DNA of 64,000 bases from Collimonas fungivorans. Its GTDB lineage: Bacteria > Pseudomonadota > Gammaproteobacteria > Burkholderiales > Burkholderiaceae_D. The notes beneath the pieces were generated by a model that was not told the origin of the DNA, did not search any database, and worked only from the letters and a program-made list of their open reading frames with translations. Of this stretch, positions 46,599 to 55,583 are shown in pieces. Both the position numbers and the translations under genes were made by a program. Positions within the stretch are counted from its first letter, which is position 1, and the number at the start of each line of letters is the position of its first letter. The stretch lies in assembly GCF_001584145.1 (NCBI RefSeq), contig NZ_CP013232.1, forward strand, positions 1,488,001-1,552,000. Direction: 5' to 3'.

Positions 46599-47995
46599 CC
46601 AGACTCCTGATCGAATGTACTTATGTCTTCCATCATCCCGAAATGAATTCCGGGATACAACGTGTCGTCCGCAATATCATCAATCATTTGCCGCGGGTGC
46701 AAGATGAGGCGGTTTGCATTCCCGTCATATTCAAGGATGGGAAGATACTTGAAGTCATGCAGCTGGCGCCGAAACATACCGATGAGTGGCGCAGCCGGCT
46801 GCAGCAGAAACTGGAGAAGATGGCGCAGAAGCTGGTACAGGTGCGTAACCGATATTGGCTGGTTCACTCGCGCTTGCTGCGGTTTTGGCCATGGAGCGCC
46901 TCGCATAATGTAAAGCGCGCGACGTACGTATTATGCCGCCTGGCCAGTTTTTCGTTCGCGTTGCCCTTGTACCTGACCGAGCGGGTCCTGGAAAAAATCG
47001 AAGTGCAGCCGCGCGCCTTTGAAATGGCGTGCCGCTCCGACGATATCCTGGTATTGCTGGATTCGTCTTGGCACGCCGATTTTTTCCCTGTAGCCGAGAA
47101 ACTGCAGCGGCAGGGAGTATCCATCGTGTCGGTGATCTACGATCTGATCCCGTTGACCCATCCCCAGTTTTGCGACGGCCCGCTGGTGCAGGTATTCGAC
47201 CGCTGGTTCGAATGGATCGCAAATACGGCGAACGGTTTCATTGCCATATCGAACACCATTCGTGATGAAGTGAACAGTGAGGTAAGGCGCTGGCTTGGCA
47301 GCGAACGCACTGACAGCCGCTGGTTTGATTTCTTCCATCTGGGATCGGAACTTGACCAGGTCGATACCGATAAATCGGTACGCTCCTCGGTGGAAAAATT
47401 GTTCGGCTCCGGCCTTTCCATTTACCTGATGGTCAGCACCATCGAGCCGCGCAAGAATCATGCTTACCTGCTGGATGCCTTTGAGCAGCTGTGGCGGGAC
47501 GGCAGCGATGTCGTATTGTGTTTTATCGGCCGCATAGGCTGGAAGAACGAGCGTCTGATCGAGCGTGTAAAAAATCACCCGCAGCTGAAGCGGCACCTGT
47601 TCATGTTCAATGACCTGAGCGACGTCGAGCTGGAATATTGTTATAGCCATGCCAAATCGCTGGTTTTTCCGTCATTTGTAGAAGGTTTCGGTTTGCCGCT
47701 GGTGGAAGCCATGCAGCGCGGTTTGCCAGTGATGGCGAGTGATATCCCCGTGTTCCACGAGATTGGCGGTGAATTTGTCAGCTATTTCGACCTGGGCCAG
47801 CCAGAATCGCTGGCACAGAAAATCCTGGAATTTGAAGACAGCGGCATATTTCCAGCGGCGCGGCATATGACGAACTGGTCCTGGCTCAACTGGGAGGATT
47901 CGGCACGCCAGCTGGTAGAACGGGTCGTGCGCCAGGTACAAACGCAAAAGCATAAGCAAAGTGAATTTCATGAAATTGAACATTGCCCTGAATAG
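46595..47995 (+). CDS. wbpX: glycosyltransferase family 4, WbpX-like
   Basis: The 466-residue protein has an N-terminal half with NSGIQRVVRN and a GT4 C-terminal half with MVSTIEPRKNHAYLLDAF and the donor-site PSFVEGFGLPLVEAM. Length and position after wzt match WbpX, the D-rhamnosyltransferase of the Pseudomonas A-band locus. Its start overlaps the wzt stop. Linkage specificity cannot be read here. Confidence 0.8.
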   Translation: MTRLLIECTYVFHHPEMNSGIQRVVRNIINHLPRVQDEAVCIPVIFKDGKILEVMQLAPKHTDEWRSRLQQKLEKMAQKLVQVRNRYWLVHSRLLRFWPWSASHNVKRATYVLCRLASFSFALPLYLTERVLEKIEVQPRAFEMACRSDDILVLLDSSWHADFFPVAEKLQRQGVSIVSVIYDLIPLTHPQFCDGPLVQVFDRWFEWIANTANGFIAISNTIRDEVNSEVRRWLGSERTDSRWFDFFHLGSELDQVDTDKSVRSSVEKLFGSGLSIYLMVSTIEPRKNHAYLLDAFEQLWRDGSDVVLCFIGRIGWKNERLIERVKNHPQLKRHLFMFNDLSDVELEYCYSHAKSLVFPSFVEGFGLPLVEAMQRGLPVMASDIPVFHEIGGEFVSYFDLGQPESLAQKILEFEDSGIFPAARHMTNWSWLNWEDSARQLVERVVRQVQTQKHKQSEFHEIEHCPE

Positions 47996-49109
47996 CAAGA
48001 TCCTGCTGGCGCCCCGCACCGGCATCGGCAACTACGTTGCCGAGCTGGCGCAGGCCCTGCAGCAAACGCCTGACCTTGGAATGCAATATTTCAATGGCTT
48101 GCGCTGGCAAGACGAGTTGGCCGGCGAGCCGATGCAGGACTATTCGCGCTGGGCCGGCATTGCCAAGCATTTGCCTGGCGCCTATGTTGTTCGCCGGATG
48201 CTTGAGCAACGGCGCTTTAACCAGGGTGCGCGCACGTTGCGTCCGGATGTGTACCACGAACCCAGCTTGTGGCCGCTCAATTTCAACGGACCGACAGTGA
48301 TGACCGTGCACGACCTGACGCATGTGCATTTTCCGCAAACGCAGCCTGGAGACCGCCTGAGAGAAATCGAGCGCAGGCTGCCGTCGGCCTTGGCGCGTGT
48401 CAGCCGGATCCTGGTGGATTCCGCATTCATCGGACAGGAAATCAAGAAACATTTCGGCGTGCCGGATCAAAAAGTGGTGGTGGCGCCGCTTGCCAGCTCT
48501 GCTGTCTTCCAGCCCAGGGTGGAGCAGCAGCTGTCGGTTCGCCTCAATAATATGGGTCTGGCTTATCGCGGTTTCATCCTGTCGGTCGGTACCTTGGAGC
48601 CGCGTAAAAACCTGTTGCTGACGCTCAAGGCACATGCGCGTTTGCCCGCGCCTTTGCGCGAGCGCTTTCCTCTGCTGGTGGTGGGCATGCCAGGCTGGCA
48701 GGCGCAAGAATTGGACGGCGCCCTGGCGCAGGCGGTCAGCGCCGGCCATGTGCGCCTGGCAGGTTATCTGGACCAGGCCGACCTTGCTTGCGTCACGGCG
48801 GCGGCCAAGATCATGGTGTTCCCTTCTTTGTATGAGGGATTCGGTTTGCCGGTGCTGGAAGCAATGGCCAGCGGCACGCCGGTAATTACGTCTGATTGCG
48901 CCAGCCTGCCTGAGGTGGCGGGTGCTGCTGCTGCTTATGTCGATCCGCAGGACGAGGCGGGGCTGACAGAGCAGATGCGCCGCTTGCTGGAAGACGACAG
49001 AGCCTGGATGGGGCAGCGCATAGCGGGTTTGGAGCGGTCCGTGCAATTTTCCTGGCGAAAGTGCGCGGCCATTACTGCCGAAGTTTACCGGCAGGCGGCG
49101 AATGGTTAA
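47970..49109 (+). CDS. wbpY: glycosyltransferase family 4, WbpY-like
   Basis: The 379-residue GT4 protein begins MKLNIALNSKIL, APRTGIGNYVAEL, and has SVGTLEPRKNLLL and the donor motif PSLYEGFGLPVLEAM near residue 280. Order and length match WbpY, an A-band D-rhamnosyltransferase. The start overlaps the previous gene by 26 bases; a GTG three codons upstream is an alternative. Confidence 0.8.
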   Translation: MKLNIALNSKILLAPRTGIGNYVAELAQALQQTPDLGMQYFNGLRWQDELAGEPMQDYSRWAGIAKHLPGAYVVRRMLEQRRFNQGARTLRPDVYHEPSLWPLNFNGPTVMTVHDLTHVHFPQTQPGDRLREIERRLPSALARVSRILVDSAFIGQEIKKHFGVPDQKVVVAPLASSAVFQPRVEQQLSVRLNNMGLAYRGFILSVGTLEPRKNLLLTLKAHARLPAPLRERFPLLVVGMPGWQAQELDGALAQAVSAGHVRLAGYLDQADLACVTAAAKIMVFPSLYEGFGLPVLEAMASGTPVITSDCASLPEVAGAAAAYVDPQDEAGLTEQMRRLLEDDRAWMGQRIAGLERSVQFSWRKCAAITAEVYRQAANG

Positions 49110-49212
49110 GTAATGTCGGCAATCGTTGGCGCAGGCAGTCCGCGCTGATAGAAAATGGCTTTTCACTTCCGGTTGCAAAGGGAGATGGGGCAGATTACGA
49201 GAGGAGTAGACA

Positions 49213-50361
49213 ATGCGGGTTCTTCATTTTTACAAGACCTATCAGTCGGAATCGTACGGCGGGATCGAGCAAACCATTTACCAGCTGTGCAAATGTTCGC
49301 CAGCCAGCGGGACCGAGAGCGAAGTGCTGACGCTGAGCGACGATCCCGATCCGGCGGAATTGATGTACGACGGCCATAAGGTGCACAGGGTCAAGCTTGA
49401 CCTGCAGATCGCTTCGACTGGCTTTTCGTTGTCCGCGCTGAAGCGTTTCGCGCAGCTTGCTGCCGAGGTCGATATCGTGCACTACCATTTTCCGTGGCCG
49501 TTCATGGACCTGGCCCATTTTGTCACACGCATGAACAAGCCGAGCGTGGTTACCTATCATTCCGACATCGTGCGCTACAAGACGCTGTTGCAGTTGTACC
49601 GGCCGCTGATGCACCGCTTCCTGAACAGTGTCGACGCAATCGTCGCCACCTCTCCGAATTACCTGCAAACCAGTTCTGTGCTGGCCGGGTACAAGGACAA
49701 GACGCAGGTCATCCCCATCGGCCTCGACAAGAGCAACTATCCGACGCCATCGACGGCTCTGACGGAGAAATGGCAAAAGCAGATCGGCGGGCGTTTCTTC
49801 CTGTTCGTAGGCGCCATCCGCTATTACAAAGGTTTGCACATCCTGCTCGATGCCGCGCGCGGAACCGATTATCCGATTGTGATCGTAGGCGCCGGGCCGA
49901 TTGAACAGGAACTGAAGCAGCGGGTCCAGGAGCAAGGCTTGCGCAATGTGATCTTCCTCGGCGTTGTCAGCGATGAAGACAAGGTCGCGTTGCTGCAGCT
50001 GTGCTACGCCATTGTGTTCCCGTCGCACCTGCGTTCGGAAGCGTTCGGCATCTCGTTGCTGGAGGGAGCGATGTACGGCAAGCCCATGATTTCCAGCGAG
50101 ATCGGCACCGGCACCAGTTATATCAACAACCATCGGGAAACCGGCCTGGTGGTCCCACCCAGCGACCCGGAGGCTTTCCGGCTGGCGATGCAGCAGTTAT
50201 GGGATGACCCTGAGCTGGCGCGGACCATGGGTGCGCGGGCGCAAGCGCGTTATCACAAATTGTTTACGGCCAGGGTGATGGGGGAAAGTTATGCCGGCCT
50301 CTATCGCGACGTGCTGCAAATACATGGGCAGGCGGAAACGCAGGTAAGCCTGGAGGCCTGA
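49213..50361 (+). CDS. wbpZ: glycosyltransferase family 4, WbpZ-like
   Basis: The 382-residue protein begins MRVLHFYKTYQSESYGGIEQ, contains VHYHFPWPFMDL, VTYHSDIVRYKTLL and FVGAIRYYKGLHILL, and has the donor motif SEAFGISLLEGA. The wording is close to Pseudomonas aeruginosa WbpZ, which adds the first D-rhamnose to the primer. It closes the cluster, 103 bp after wbpY. Confidence 0.85.
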   Translation: MRVLHFYKTYQSESYGGIEQTIYQLCKCSPASGTESEVLTLSDDPDPAELMYDGHKVHRVKLDLQIASTGFSLSALKRFAQLAAEVDIVHYHFPWPFMDLAHFVTRMNKPSVVTYHSDIVRYKTLLQLYRPLMHRFLNSVDAIVATSPNYLQTSSVLAGYKDKTQVIPIGLDKSNYPTPSTALTEKWQKQIGGRFFLFVGAIRYYKGLHILLDAARGTDYPIVIVGAGPIEQELKQRVQEQGLRNVIFLGVVSDEDKVALLQLCYAIVFPSHLRSEAFGISLLEGAMYGKPMISSEIGTGTSYINNHRETGLVVPPSDPEAFRLAMQQLWDDPELARTMGARAQARYHKLFTARVMGESYAGLYRDVLQIHGQAETQVSLEA

Positions 50362-50412
50362 ACACCCGGCAAGTTGCGGTTTTTGCGAGGTGTGATACGA
50401 TAATTTAATGAA

Positions 50413-50444
50413 TAATCTATTTAAGTGTGATTTTAAATAGATTA
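50413..50444. repeat. perfect 12-bp AT-rich hairpin after the polysaccharide cluster
   Basis: TAATCTATTTAA (50413-50424) and TTAAATAGATTA (50433-50444) form a perfect palindrome around an 8-nt loop. It lies between wbpZ and the diguanylate cyclase gene, 41 bp ahead of the latter. Lack of GC makes a classical terminator unlikely; a regulator site is possible. Confidence 0.6.
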
Positions 50445-50484
50445 TAACTATTAAAAACAATGTATTACATTCCCGTCTGGACGT

Positions 50485-52257
50485 ATGTTATTTCGTATGT
50501 CGCTCAATCGTTTGTTCTGGCTGATTTCGATCTTGCTGATGCTGCTTTTTCTGGTTCTGATCGGCCGGATCGTTAGCAGCGAGTGGTCCGTATACGAACG
50601 CAGCACAAAAAGCATGCCCGCCATCCGGAACCTGCAGCTGGCATTGCTGGTGGAAGAAAGGCTGGCGGCCGAGCGTGATCCCGGCAATTCACTGCTGCTG
50701 CAAGAAGCTGGCGCTGCTGCCAGGGAATTTGCAGGACTGGACCAGGCGCGGTTCGCGAGCGATCGGGCGCTGGCAAGCTTGCGCCGCGCCTTGCAAAAGC
50801 AGGCGGTTCCACAGCTGGCGCCGGTGGTCGCACATGTTGCGTCGACCGAGCAGGCGCTGGCGGCGATGCGCAAAGAGATGGATCTGCTGCTGGCGCTGTC
50901 GGAACGGCAGCGCGACATGGCAGCCGTCGGCGCCGTACTGCGGACGATGGACCATGTGGATAGCGGTTTTTCTCCGGTAATCGTTGCTCTGGCCGACACC
51001 GCCATTCGCTCCGATTCGCAGCTTAGCGACGGCTTGGAAGGCGCCTTGCTGGCTTCCAGCTTGCGCAATATCGCTGGTCGGATCGGCGCTGTCTTTACCG
51101 CGCCGGTAATTGCTCAACGGCCTTTGACTTCCCAGGAAATCGATGCATTTTCAAGGCTGTCGGGTCAAATCGGCCAGTTGTATTCCGGGATTGAGCTGCA
51201 GTTGCGTCCTTACCAGGATAATCCGGTTTTGAAAGCCGCCCTGGATACGGTGCACGATCGTTATCTTGGCGCCGGCCTGGGTTTCCTGAACGAATTGTTT
51301 GCTATCGGACGCAGCTCTGGAGACTACGGTCTCGGCGCTCGCGACATGGCGGTTCGCTATGTGCCGCAAATGGCTGCGATTCCGCATCTGCGCGACCTGG
51401 TCCTGGCCGAAATGCTGCAGCAGGCCAGGCACCAAAACAGGCAGGCTGCTTTTTTCCTGGTGGCGGTAAGCGGCCTGGGAGTGGTGGCCCTGGCTATTTT
51501 CGTGCTGCTCATGCAGGTGATACGGTTGCGTGTCTTGCGTCCTATCCTTGACGCCACGGATCTGTTTGTATCGCTGGCCGACGAACGGTTCAGCACGATA
51601 ATTCCGATACCGCGCCATGACGATGAGATCGGCGTCATGATGCGGGCAATCCATGTGCTGAAGGCGCATAGCCTGGCCAAGGTCCGGCTGGAAAAACAGC
51701 GCGAAGAAATGATTGCGCAACTGCGGACTTTGTCTGACACGGATTTCCTGACCGGCCTGCTGAATCGCCGCGCTTTTTTTGCGCAGGGCGAGCAGCAATT
51801 CGGCATTGCCCAGCGCTACCGGCGGCAATTGACGCTGATCTTGATGGACGTAGATCATTTCAAGGCCGTCAATGACCGCCACGGACACCAGGCTGGCGAC
51901 CAGGTATTGCGTGTAGTAGCGGACTTGTGCCGGCGACATCACCGTAAGGTCGACTTGCTGGCGCGTTACGGCGGCGAGGAATTCCTCCTGATGCTGCCCG
52001 AAATCGACTTGTCCCAGGGGCTTGCGGCGGCTGAGAAATTGCGCTGCGCTATCGACGCCTGCCATTTCCGGCTGGATGGGGGCGAGATGATCAATGTCAC
52101 CGCCAGTTTTGGCGTGGTGGCTTTTGAATGCGACAACGACCTTGAAAGCCTGATAGGCCGTGCCGACCAGGCCTTGTATCAAGCCAAGCACAGCGGCCGC
52201 AACGTGGTGGTGGCGGCGCCGCGGGGTAAATTGGACGAGACGATTGTCTTTGTCTGA
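50485..52257 (+). CDS. membrane-bound diguanylate cyclase (GGDEF)
   Basis: The 590-residue protein has a membrane helix at residues 9-28, a sensory region of roughly 270 residues, a second helix near residues 328-348 and a HAMP-like linker. A C-terminal GGDEF domain follows, with DFLTGLLNRRAFF, DVDHFKAVND and the active-site GGEEF near residue 498. It should make cyclic di-GMP in response to a periplasmic signal. No EAL domain is present. Location next to a glycan cluster would suit surface-lifestyle control, but that is inference. Confidence 0.9.
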   Translation: MLFRMSLNRLFWLISILLMLLFLVLIGRIVSSEWSVYERSTKSMPAIRNLQLALLVEERLAAERDPGNSLLLQEAGAAAREFAGLDQARFASDRALASLRRALQKQAVPQLAPVVAHVASTEQALAAMRKEMDLLLALSERQRDMAAVGAVLRTMDHVDSGFSPVIVALADTAIRSDSQLSDGLEGALLASSLRNIAGRIGAVFTAPVIAQRPLTSQEIDAFSRLSGQIGQLYSGIELQLRPYQDNPVLKAALDTVHDRYLGAGLGFLNELFAIGRSSGDYGLGARDMAVRYVPQMAAIPHLRDLVLAEMLQQARHQNRQAAFFLVAVSGLGVVALAIFVLLMQVIRLRVLRPILDATDLFVSLADERFSTIIPIPRHDDEIGVMMRAIHVLKAHSLAKVRLEKQREEMIAQLRTLSDTDFLTGLLNRRAFFAQGEQQFGIAQRYRRQLTLILMDVDHFKAVNDRHGHQAGDQVLRVVADLCRRHHRKVDLLARYGGEEFLLMLPEIDLSQGLAAAEKLRCAIDACHFRLDGGEMINVTASFGVVAFECDNDLESLIGRADQALYQAKHSGRNVVVAAPRGKLDETIVFV

Positions 52258-52361
52258 TGCCGCTTTTTTAGGCTGAAATCCGGCTGCGGAAAGGGATTTC
52301 TATCGAGAAATTTTCTCCTGCTTAGTTTGCTAGAATGGCGAGCTAATCTTCGGAGACATGG

Positions 52362-54112
52362 ATGAATAAATTCCTTTTTCTTTTTAGCCTGCTGCTGGCG
52401 TCGCTAAGCCACGCAGCAACACCGCAACAGCAACTCAATACGCTGTTCGACAGCGACTGGCAATGGAGCATGCGCAACGCGCCAGAATTCGCTACGGCGG
52501 TCGGCGACAATCGTTATAACGACCGCCTGTCGGATGCATCGCTCGCCGCCAGCCTGGCTGGCAATACTCATCAGCAGCAGATGCTGCTGCAAGCCAAGCG
52601 CATCGACCGCAGCAAGCTGAGCGGCCAAGACCTGCTTTCATATGACCTGTTTATCTACGAAAAACAGAAAAACATCCAGGCTGCGAAGTTTTATCCGTAT
52701 AACCCGGAGCCGATCTCGCAATTGAGCGGGGTCCAGTTCGAATTTCCTCAGCTGGTAGCGCAGACGCCGTTCAGCACTGTCAAGGATTACCGCAACTACC
52801 TGGGGCGCTTGCGCGCTTTGCCCAAGTATGTCGACGGCGTGATCGCGCAATTGCAGCAAGGGGTCAAATCCGGCTGGGTGGCACCGAAAGTCACGATGAG
52901 CGTGGTCCCGGACAACTGCAGGAATTTGTCGCCAAGCTCGACAGCAGTCCCCTGGCTGTCCCGTTCAAGGACATGCCGGCGTCGATCCCGGCGGCGCAGC
53001 GCGCAAGCCTGGCGCGTGAAGGCCAACGCTTGCTGCATCAAAGCGTGGCGCCGGCTTTCCGCAAGCTGGAGGCGTATATCAGCAGCAGCTATCTGCCAGC
53101 TTGCCGCGACGGCATAGCAGCGTCCAGTTTGCCTGGCGGCGCGGCGTATTACGCATACAAGGTGAAGGAAAACACAACCACCGGCATGACGCCGCAAGAA
53201 ATCCATGACGTCGGCTTGCAGGAAGTGGCGCGGATCCAGGGAGAAATGAAGCTGGTGATGCAGCAGACCGGCTTCAAGGGAACGTTTGCGGAATTCATCA
53301 CTTTCCTGAATACCGATCCGCGCTTCTATTACACCAAGCCGGAAGATTTGCTGGCCGGTTACAAGGACATCATCAAGAAATCTTCGGCACAGCTGCCGCG
53401 CTTTTTTGCCGATATTCCGCGCGCTCCGGTCGACGTCAAACCGGTGCCGGAAGTAGGCGCCGAGAACCAGGCCGGCGCTTATTACGAACCGGGAACGCCA
53501 GACGGCTCGCGGCCGGGTTATTTCGTCGCCAACCTGTCGAAGCTGGATTCGCGCCCCAAGTGGGAAATGGAAACCCTGACCTTGCATGAATCGGTGCCGG
53601 GCCACCATCTGCAAACCGCGCGAGCCCAGGAAATCAAAGGCCTGCCGGAATTCCGGCGGTTCGGCTGGTATGTCGCGTTTGGCGAAGGCTGGGCGCTGTA
53701 TGCTGAAAGCCTGGGCGGTGAAATGGGTTTCTATACCGATCCCTACTCGAAATTCGGCCATCTCAACGATGAACTGTTCCGCGCCGCCCGGCTGGTGGTG
53801 GATACAGGCATGCATGCACTGGGCTGGAGCCGGCAGCAGGCGATCGACTACATGAATGTGAACACCGCCAATCCGCCGCACGACAACCAGGTCGAAATCG
53901 ACCGTTACATCGTCGATCCGGGCCAGGCCCTGGGTTACAAGATAGGCCAGCTGAAAATCAAGGCCTTGCGGGAAAAAGCGCAGCAGGAGCTCGGCAGCAA
54001 ATTCGACCTGCGGCGTTTTAACAACGCCGTCATCGACAATGGCGCTTTGCCGCTGGAGATGCTGGAAACGCAGATAGATCTGTGGATTGCGCAGCAGGCC
54101 TCGGCGGTTTAG
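52362..54112 (+). pseudogene. DUF885 peptidase-like protein, interrupted by a -1 frameshift
   Basis: Two frames together encode one protein of about 583 residues. The first starts at 52362 with a signal peptide (cut near SHA, residue 19) and runs in family to about 52913. The rest continues from 52913 in another frame, with the zinc-type LHESVPGHHLQ motif and FGEGWALYAESLG. Restoring one C near 52913 rejoins ...VVPD to QLQEFVAKLD. Either this is a sequence error or the gene is inactive. DUF885 proteins are periplasmic, metallopeptidase-like enzymes. Confidence 0.85.
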
Positions 54113-54120
54113 CACGCATC

Positions 54121-55002
54121 CTAGAGTTTTAGCTGCAGGAAATCCAGGAAGCAGGTGATGCGCCGCGCCAGCTGGGTGTTCCTGTAGTACACCGCGTGGA
54201 TTTGCTGGCGGTAGCCATTGTTATGGTCCGCGAGGATATCGACCAAAGTCCCCTGAGCGATATCCTCGCGCACCATGAACGCCGACAGGCAGGTAATTCC
54301 CAGCCCGTGCAGCGCCAGCTGACGTATGGTTTCGCCGCCGGACGCCAGCAGCGTCGGACTGATGGTCAGGTTTTCTTCCAGCTGCTGCCGCAGCGGCCAG
54401 GTATTCAGCGACTCCGGTTGCGTGAAGCCGATCAGCTGATGCTGCTTCAGTTCTTCCGCTCTGGCTGGCGTACCATGTTTGCGCAGGTACTCGGGACTGG
54501 CGACGATGTGCTGCAGACTGGATCCGAGGCGGCGTGCATGCAGCATCGAGTCTTGCAAGGCGCCGTGGCGGATGGCGATGTCGGTGCGCTGCTGCAGCAG
54601 GTCGATGTTCTGGTCGTTGCTGGTCAGCTCCAGCGTGATGTCCGGGTAGTTGCTGCGGAATTCGGCGATGTGCGGCACTATGCAATGCAGCATGAAGGGT
54701 GGCGAAGCGTCCACCCGCAGGCGTCCTGACGGTCTCTGGTGGCGCACCTGGATCGCCTCTTCGGCTTCTTCCATCGCCGCGATGATCGTGCGCGCCTTTT
54801 CCAGGAAAAGATGGCCTTCTTCCGTCAGCTCCATGCGGCGCGTGGTGCGCGTGAGGAGCGAAGTAGCCAGTTTTTGTTCCAGTCGTGACAAGGCCCGGCT
54901 CAGGCCGGACGTGGTCTGGCCCAGCTGTTCGGCGGCGGCGCTGAGCGTGCCGCTGTCAACCACGGCGATAAAAATCCGCAGATCGTCGGAGTGAATGTTC
55001 AT
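54121..55002 (-). CDS. LysR-family transcriptional regulator
   Basis: The 293-residue protein has the N-terminal helix-turn-helix SGTLSAAAEQLGQTTSGLSRAL (residues 17-38) and the LTRTTRRMELTEEG wing, then a substrate-binding domain. It resembles the DsdC/AaeR-like subgroup that controls oxidative or transport genes; the target is unclear. It follows the MerR-type gene by nine bases in the same direction, so both may share the cad promoter region. Confidence 0.87.
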   Translation of the reverse strand: MNIHSDDLRIFIAVVDSGTLSAAAEQLGQTTSGLSRALSRLEQKLATSLLTRTTRRMELTEEGHLFLEKARTIIAAMEEAEEAIQVRHQRPSGRLRVDASPPFMLHCIVPHIAEFRSNYPDITLELTSNDQNIDLLQQRTDIAIRHGALQDSMLHARRLGSSLQHIVASPEYLRKHGTPARAEELKQHQLIGFTQPESLNTWPLRQQLEENLTISPTLLASGGETIRQLALHGLGITCLSAFMVREDIAQGTLVDILADHNNGYRQQIHAVYYRNTQLARRITCFLDFLQLKL

Positions 55003-55011
55003 CTTGTCGGT

Positions 55012-55467
55012 TTAATGGACGCCGCCGCCATGGCTGCCAAGGTTGGCCGGCGCTTCGTCTTCCATGTCAGCCAGGCCTTGCAGGATGCCGCAATCCTTGG
55101 CAGCTTGCGTTTTCTGGCATTGCTTGCGCAACTGTTTGAGCTGGGTCTGCAATGCCTTCAATTCGCTGATGCGGTCGGCGACATGCTCGATATGGTGGTC
55201 CAGCAAGCTGTTGACTTCGGCGCAATTGTCTTCCGGCAAATCTCGAAACTGCAATAACCTGCGTACTTCGTCCAGCGTCATGTCCAGCGAACGGCAATGG
55301 CGGATGAACTGCAGGCGCTCGATATGCGCCTGTCCGTACAAGCGGTAATTGTTTTGCGAGCGCGTCGCCAGGGGCAGCAGGCCTTCGCGTTCGTAGTAGC
55401 GAATGGTTTCCACCGGACAGCCGGCGTGGCTGGCCAGCTCTCCGATTTTGAGTGTAATTGCGCTCAT
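55012..55467 (-). CDS. cadR: MerR-family Cd(II)/Pb(II)-responsive regulator (CadR-like)
   Basis: The 151-residue protein has the MerR helix-turn-helix KIGELASHAGCPVETIRYYEREGLL at its N terminus, the dimerisation helix, and metal-binding cysteines in DNCAEV (about residue 80) and KDCGI, with a His-containing tail GSHGGGVH. This pattern fits CadR/PbrR. It is divergent from a CadA-type ATPase gene, with its operator between the elongated promoter elements. Confidence 0.88.
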   Translation of the reverse strand: MSAITLKIGELASHAGCPVETIRYYEREGLLPLATRSQNNYRLYGQAHIERLQFIRHCRSLDMTLDEVRRLLQFRDLPEDNCAEVNSLLDHHIEHVADRISELKALQTQLKQLRKQCQKTQAAKDCGILQGLADMEDEAPANLGSHGGGVH

Positions 55468-55501
55468 GGCAGCTCTTTCCGGGTTATTTCGAGATAAATC
55501 C

Positions 55502-55532
55502 TTGACCTTATAGTAGCTACAGGGTTTTAAAT
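55502..55532 (+). promoter_or_regulatory. MerR-type cadA promoter with 19-bp spacer
   Basis: TTGACC (55502-55507) and TTAAAT (55527-55532) are separated by 19 bp that contain a dyad, ACCTTATAG...CTACAGGGT. Overlong spacers with an internal dyad are the hallmark of promoters activated by MerR-type regulators through DNA distortion. It drives the ATPase gene that starts at 55584. Confidence 0.85.
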
Positions 55533-55583
55533 ATGCAAGGAGTAATCAATTGCATCCTCAAAACCCGAATCAAGGAGTACGCC

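Noticed and set aside
47886..49178. A 430-codon frame opposite the WbpY-like gene
   Set aside because: Antisense shadow with His/Gln/Arg-rich composition; the plus-strand glycosyltransferase is well supported.
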